Below, one piece after another: positions 17,227-17,724 of a DNA stretch of 17,724 nucleotides; the stretch's first letter is position 1, and every line of letters starts with the position of its first letter. The DNA lies in NCBI GenBank assembly GCA_964483785.1, contig CAZACW010000049.1, positions 1-17,724 of the forward strand, in the 5' to 3' direction. Source of the DNA: JABDGZ01 sp964483785. Lineage in GTDB: Bacteria; Omnitrophota; Gorgyraeia; Zapsychrales; Fredricksoniimonadaceae. The translations under genes and the position numbers were made by a program. The notes beneath the pieces were generated by a model. That model had not been told where the DNA came from. It did not search any database and worked only from the letters and a program-made list of their open reading frames with translations.

Positions 17227-17724
17227 ATGACGGAACCATTGAAAAGACAATTCGATGAACTCGCCAAGAGGCTGGCCGGCCTAAGGGGGTATCTTTGACC
17301 TTGGCGCTAAAGAAAAATCCATAGCGGAAATCCAGGCGCGGATGTCCCAGGAAGGTTTCTGGAACAATCAGGAACAGGCCAATCAAGTGATGCAAAAGCT
17401 TAAGGCCTTGAAAAATACCGTCGAGCCTTTTGCGGACTGCGTCAGGCGGACCGAGGAAGCCAAGGAGTTTTTGAATCTCGGCGAAGAGGATGCGGACCTG
17501 CACCAGCAGTTGGAGGCCGAAGCCTCACAGCTGGCAGAGAAGATCAGCCAGCTGGAACTGCAGGCGCATTTAAGCGGGCCGTTTGACGGCTCCAACGCGC
17601 TTTTGAGCATCAATGCCGGCGCCGGCGGCGCCGGCTCCTGCCATTTGGCGGCAATTCCGGTTGGCATGGATATACGCCACGGGGATTTGAAAGGCTATAC
17701 GGGCGCGCCACACGCATTCTGTTT
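17227..17724 (+). CDS. prfB: Peptide chain release factor 2 (prfB), 3'-partial, programmed frameshift
   Basis: RF2 recognises UGA and UAA stop codons. The ATG at 17227, with AAGG 5 nt upstream, opens a 23-codon frame ending at an in-frame TGA (17296-17298). A +1 shift there continues as DLGAKEKSIAEIQARMSQEG, FWNNQEQANQVMQKLKALKN and a helical domain to FDGSNALLSINAGAGG, the usual RF2 sequence before the codon-recognition domain. The GGQ motif would lie beyond the window. From about 17636 to the right edge the protein drifts (SCHLAAIPVGMDIRHGDLKG) but stays alignable without gaps to the usual 'ESCDWA-ML-RMYxRYAExKGY', suggesting accumulated substitutions or poor sequence at a contig end. Confidence 0.9.
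17284..17299 (+). promoter_or_regulatory. prfB programmed +1 frameshift site
   Basis: AGGGGGTATCTTTGAC is the classical autoregulatory signal. The internal Shine-Dalgarno-like AGGGGG (17284-17289) lies three nt before the slippery CTT (17293-17295), followed by the poorly terminated TGA and C. When RF2 is scarce, the ribosome slips from CTT to TTT and continues in the +1 frame at GAC, making more RF2. Confidence 0.95.

Noticed and set aside
17296..17298. In-frame TGA early in prfB as a sign of a pseudogene
   Set aside because: It sits in the canonical RF2 +1 frameshift signal and the shifted frame continues with RF2 sequence.

Overview
The window looks like a fragment of a Gram-negative Candidatus Omnitrophota (PVC-related) genome. 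Three things point there: a single open frame of more than 3,000 codons built from unrelated enzyme-like modules, its C-terminal tail and recurrent linkers (which I recall from Omnitrophota giant proteins but could not search), and an envelope-assembly gene set (BamD, LptE, MurJ) implying an LPS-bearing outer membrane. The assignment is an inference.

Layout. (1) Positions 1-9092: one giant plus-strand gene, open at the left edge. Its modules, in order, are an N-terminal stub, a phosphoribosyltransferase-like fold, an unrecognised module, a HIT/GalT-like module, a histidine-kinase-type ATPase, a GT-B (KdtA/WaaA-like) module, two Cro/C1 helix-turn-helix domains followed by PLP fold-type-I-like sequence, an alpha/beta-hydrolase behind a buried twin-arginine lipoprotein-like signal, and a short C-terminal tail. 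A 31-nt palindromic repeat occurs three times inside this frame (41-71, 7706-7736, 8882-8912), always in the same phase, encoding (T/I)-(S/T)-x-T-P-G-V-(A/V)-E-V. A fourth, non-coding relative lies at 12995-13021. (2) Positions 9093-11258: a good sigma70-type promoter followed by bamD-lptE-holA. (3) rpsT on the minus strand, tail-overlapping holA, and divergent murJ whose start overlaps the rpsT promoter. (4) Positions 12950-13119: a 170-bp structured element with 33-bp inverted ends enclosing the fourth palindrome and a hairpin with a G-rich loop. (5) vapB-vapC toxin-antitoxin, a GH26-like secreted glycosidase and uvrC, all overlapping and probably co-transcribed. (6) ychF, a 67-bp perfect inverted repeat, and the start of prfB with its programmed +1 frameshift site; prfB runs off the right edge.

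How the parts fit. The right half is ordinary housekeeping (outer-membrane assembly, lipid II flipping, replication, repair, translation), with a likely insertion (structured element, TA pair, glycosidase) between murJ and uvrC. The left half is the unusual part: a mosaic giant gene in which palindromic repeats and repeated Ala-Met junctions coincide with module borders, suggesting assembly by fusion and shuffling of formerly separate genes. The hydrolase module is bracketed by two identical, in-frame direct repeats and so resembles an exchangeable coding cassette.
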